Positions 62,647 to 64,000 of a stretch of DNA of 64,000 nucleotides are shown here, piece after piece (the stretch's first letter is position 1; every line of letters starts with the position of its first letter). A model generated the notes under the pieces. The model saw only the letters and a list, made by a program, of their open reading frames with translations. It was not told the origin of the DNA and made no database searches. Source of the stretch: Ruegeria_C sp041537925 (GTDB lineage: Bacteria > Pseudomonadota > Alphaproteobacteria > Rhodobacterales > Rhodobacteraceae); NCBI RefSeq assembly GCF_041537925.1, contig NZ_JBGOSH010000009.1, forward strand, positions 62,001 through 126,000. The letters run 5' to 3'. Both the position numbers and the translations under genes were made by a program.

Positions 62647-63220
62647 GGTCCGTATCGCCGTCCTGACCTTGGTGCTGCTCGCTGGGTGCGACGAGCTTGT
62701 CGCGCCGCAGCAGGATCACGTGCTGCCCCGATCTGTCGTGTTGGCGGGTGGCGATGTCGTGATCCGCGCACCGAACGGCTATTGCGTCGAACAGCGCTCA
62801 GTCCGGAACGGCAGTAGCAACAGCTTTGCCTTGCTCGCCCGCTGCGACGCGCTGGGTGCAGGAGCGGGCAAGAATGCGCAGGGACTGGCCCTGATCACGG
62901 TAACCACCGAAGCGCGCGCCGATGCGGTTCAGCCTGATGCACGGGCCCTCACACGGTCTGCCGCTCCGGCGCAACCCTCCGCCACACGCAGCTATGGCGG
63001 CATGCCTGTTATCCGTTTCGACGAGACGAGCCACCGGGTGCGCGGCGCCAGCCCGCAGGTCTGGCGCTCGGGGTTCGTCGCGAACGGCCATGTCGTTGCA
63101 TTGGCGCTTTACGCCGAGGAGGGCAGCCTGATGCTGGGCGACCGGGGCGCGCGCCTGTTGTCGGAACTGGCCCGGCGCACCCGTGTGGCCAGCGCAAACG
63201 CCAAGGCCGATCCGGGCTGA
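62627..63220 (+). CDS. Hypothetical lipoprotein
   Basis: 197 residues beginning MNIWTCKVRIAVLTLVLLAGCDELV, a lipobox (LLAGC, Cys21) after a short signal. The middle contains VVIRAPNGYCVEQRSVRNG and PVIRFDETSHRVRG; the rest is soluble. The ATG lies inside the ilvD 3' end (20-base overlap, other frame), so it is probably translated after ilvD. No family recognised; it is likely an outer- or inner-membrane-attached periplasmic protein. Confidence 0.72.
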   Translation: MNIWTCKVRIAVLTLVLLAGCDELVAPQQDHVLPRSVVLAGGDVVIRAPNGYCVEQRSVRNGSSNSFALLARCDALGAGAGKNAQGLALITVTTEARADAVQPDARALTRSAAPAQPSATRSYGGMPVIRFDETSHRVRGASPQVWRSGFVANGHVVALALYAEEGSLMLGDRGARLLSELARRTRVASANAKADPG

Positions 63221-63330
63221 TTAGTGCTCAGCCTGGCAAAAAAAACACTGCGCGGGCGTTAATGGGTTTATCTGGCGTGCCTCCTTTCGCTAAACAGATA
63301 GGCAACACACGTCACAACGGCGGACGGAAG

Positions 63331-64000
63331 ATGAGCAGGGTTCTGGATCGGTTGTTCCAAAAGCGCGCGCTGCGGCACTGGCGCATGGTGGCGCAGCAAT
63401 CTGACGACACCGAATTGCCCACCCTGCGCCAGCAGCGCGCTCAGGCACGTGAATTGCGCAGCCAGCTAGACCGGTTGATCCACGCCGCCGACGGGCGGCT
63501 TGCGCTGCCCGCGATCGGGTCCTCGTTCTTTCCCAAACCCCATGGCACCGACTGGTCATGGCGGCCAGGGCTGTGGCGCGGGCCGTTGCCGGTGCCCGGA
63601 GTGTCCTGGGCCCCGAACCGGACCTCGCTGGGCGATGAGGTGACGCTGTTTCACGACTGCATCCAGTCCGAACTGACGCTCCGGCAATGCCGCAACCTCC
63701 GCGAGGCGGATCTTGCTCCTTACGGGTTGCGCATGGATGTCCTGCAGTTCGAAGGCTCGTTCCTGTCACTAGTGGTGGATTTTCCCCCCGAGGGGGCCGA
63801 AGGCCTGTCGCGCGGGCATCTGATACGGGTCGATACCGAGATCACCTCGGAAAAGCCGATTGAGATCTTTGCCCGTCTGAACATCCGCCACGGCCCCAAT
63901 ACCGAACAGATCGTGCGCGAACTGCCGCTGGGTGATGAGGATGTGATGGTGGAGTTCGACCTCGCCTATTCCCGTCTGAACGAAAAGCGCATCGAGAAGA
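63331..64000 (+). CDS. DUF6478-like protein, 3' end missing
   Basis: 223 codons to the window edge from ATG 63331, after a GGACGGAAG site: MSRVLDRLFQKRALRHWRMV, then LDRLIHAADGRLALPAIGSS, SWRPGLWRGPLPVPGVSWAP and TLFHDCIQSELTLRQCRNLR. It is a Rhodobacteraceae-type protein I associate, from memory, with DUF6478. No catalytic motif is visible and its function is unknown. Only the C-terminal end is missing. Confidence 0.75.
   Translation, partial: MSRVLDRLFQKRALRHWRMVAQQSDDTELPTLRQQRAQARELRSQLDRLIHAADGRLALPAIGSSFFPKPHGTDWSWRPGLWRGPLPVPGVSWAPNRTSLGDEVTLFHDCIQSELTLRQCRNLREADLAPYGLRMDVLQFEGSFLSLVVDFPPEGAEGLSRGHLIRVDTEITSEKPIEIFARLNIRHGPNTEQIVRELPLGDEDVMVEFDLAYSRLNEKRIEK

Noticed and set aside
63220..63260. 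GGCTGA/TCAGCC stem followed by an A-run as a terminator after the lipoprotein gene
   Set aside because: On the plus strand the tract after the stem is A, not T, and no minus-strand gene ends there.

Overview
The window is part of a chromosome of an alphaproteobacterium of the Rhodobacteraceae, most likely the Roseobacter group (Ruegeria/Phaeobacter-like). This placement rests on protein resemblance, a serC leader RNA, DUF983 and RlmN types, and a dnaA-dnaN-recF-gyrB block next to rpsT. No search was run. It contains about 65 protein genes, two small genes broken by early in-frame stops, and several regulatory RNAs and operators. I saw no rRNA, tRNA, CRISPR array, insertion sequence or integrase.

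Positions 1-16700 look accessory. The stretch is built from regulator plus small-enzyme units: LysR/quinol monooxygenase/alcohol dehydrogenase, LysR/SDR/tautomerase, AraC/SDR, TetR/transporter/NTF2-like/NmrA, and ArsR/SRPBCC/DHFR-like. A MetF-like protein, a DUF983 protein, a MocR regulator with a methionine aminopeptidase, an HTH protein and a prephenate-dehydrogenase-like gene lie among them. Base composition looks less GC-rich than downstream by eye (not computed). Both nonsense-interrupted genes are here.

Positions 16951-28388 are core. gyrB, recF, dnaN and dnaA are on the minus strand, then rpsT with a clear terminator, an enoyl-CoA hydratase, mutM, and the ubiquinone pair ubiE-ubiB. Positions 28484-37459 hold a thiolase, an XRE-cupin regulator, the threonine-to-glycine pair kbl-tdh, a phosphatase, and the serine pathway: serC-serA under a serC RNA motif with serB divergent. 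Positions 37460-45717 carry a polyglycine lipoprotein plus secreted caspase/Sel1 protein, a second ArsR-SRPBCC module, an asparaginase-like protein, two exported small proteins, rlmN and small membrane or hypothetical proteins.

Positions 46103-53508 are a complete histidine-utilisation locus: hutI-hutH-hutG-hutU on the minus strand, with hutF and hutC divergent. It encodes the five-step route (HutF plus HutG), and the two likely promoter regions share the 10-mer TAGTCATAAT inside palindromes. After a 950-base stretch without a convincing gene come folC-accD, a CPBP membrane protease overlapping a 1040-residue ABC-type protein, ilvD, a lipoprotein and a truncated gene at the right edge.

The strongest candidate for something undescribed is the ABC-type protein at 57605-60727. 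Its Walker A, Q-loop, signature, Walker B glutamate and switch histidine are all replaced, it carries an insertion of about 265 residues and a C-terminal cyclic-nucleotide-binding-like domain, and its gene is fused by overlap to a CPBP protease gene. Other points of interest are a probable aromatic amino acid attenuator before the tyrA-like gene, a threonine dehydrogenase lacking all structural-zinc cysteines, and the lipoprotein/caspase operon.
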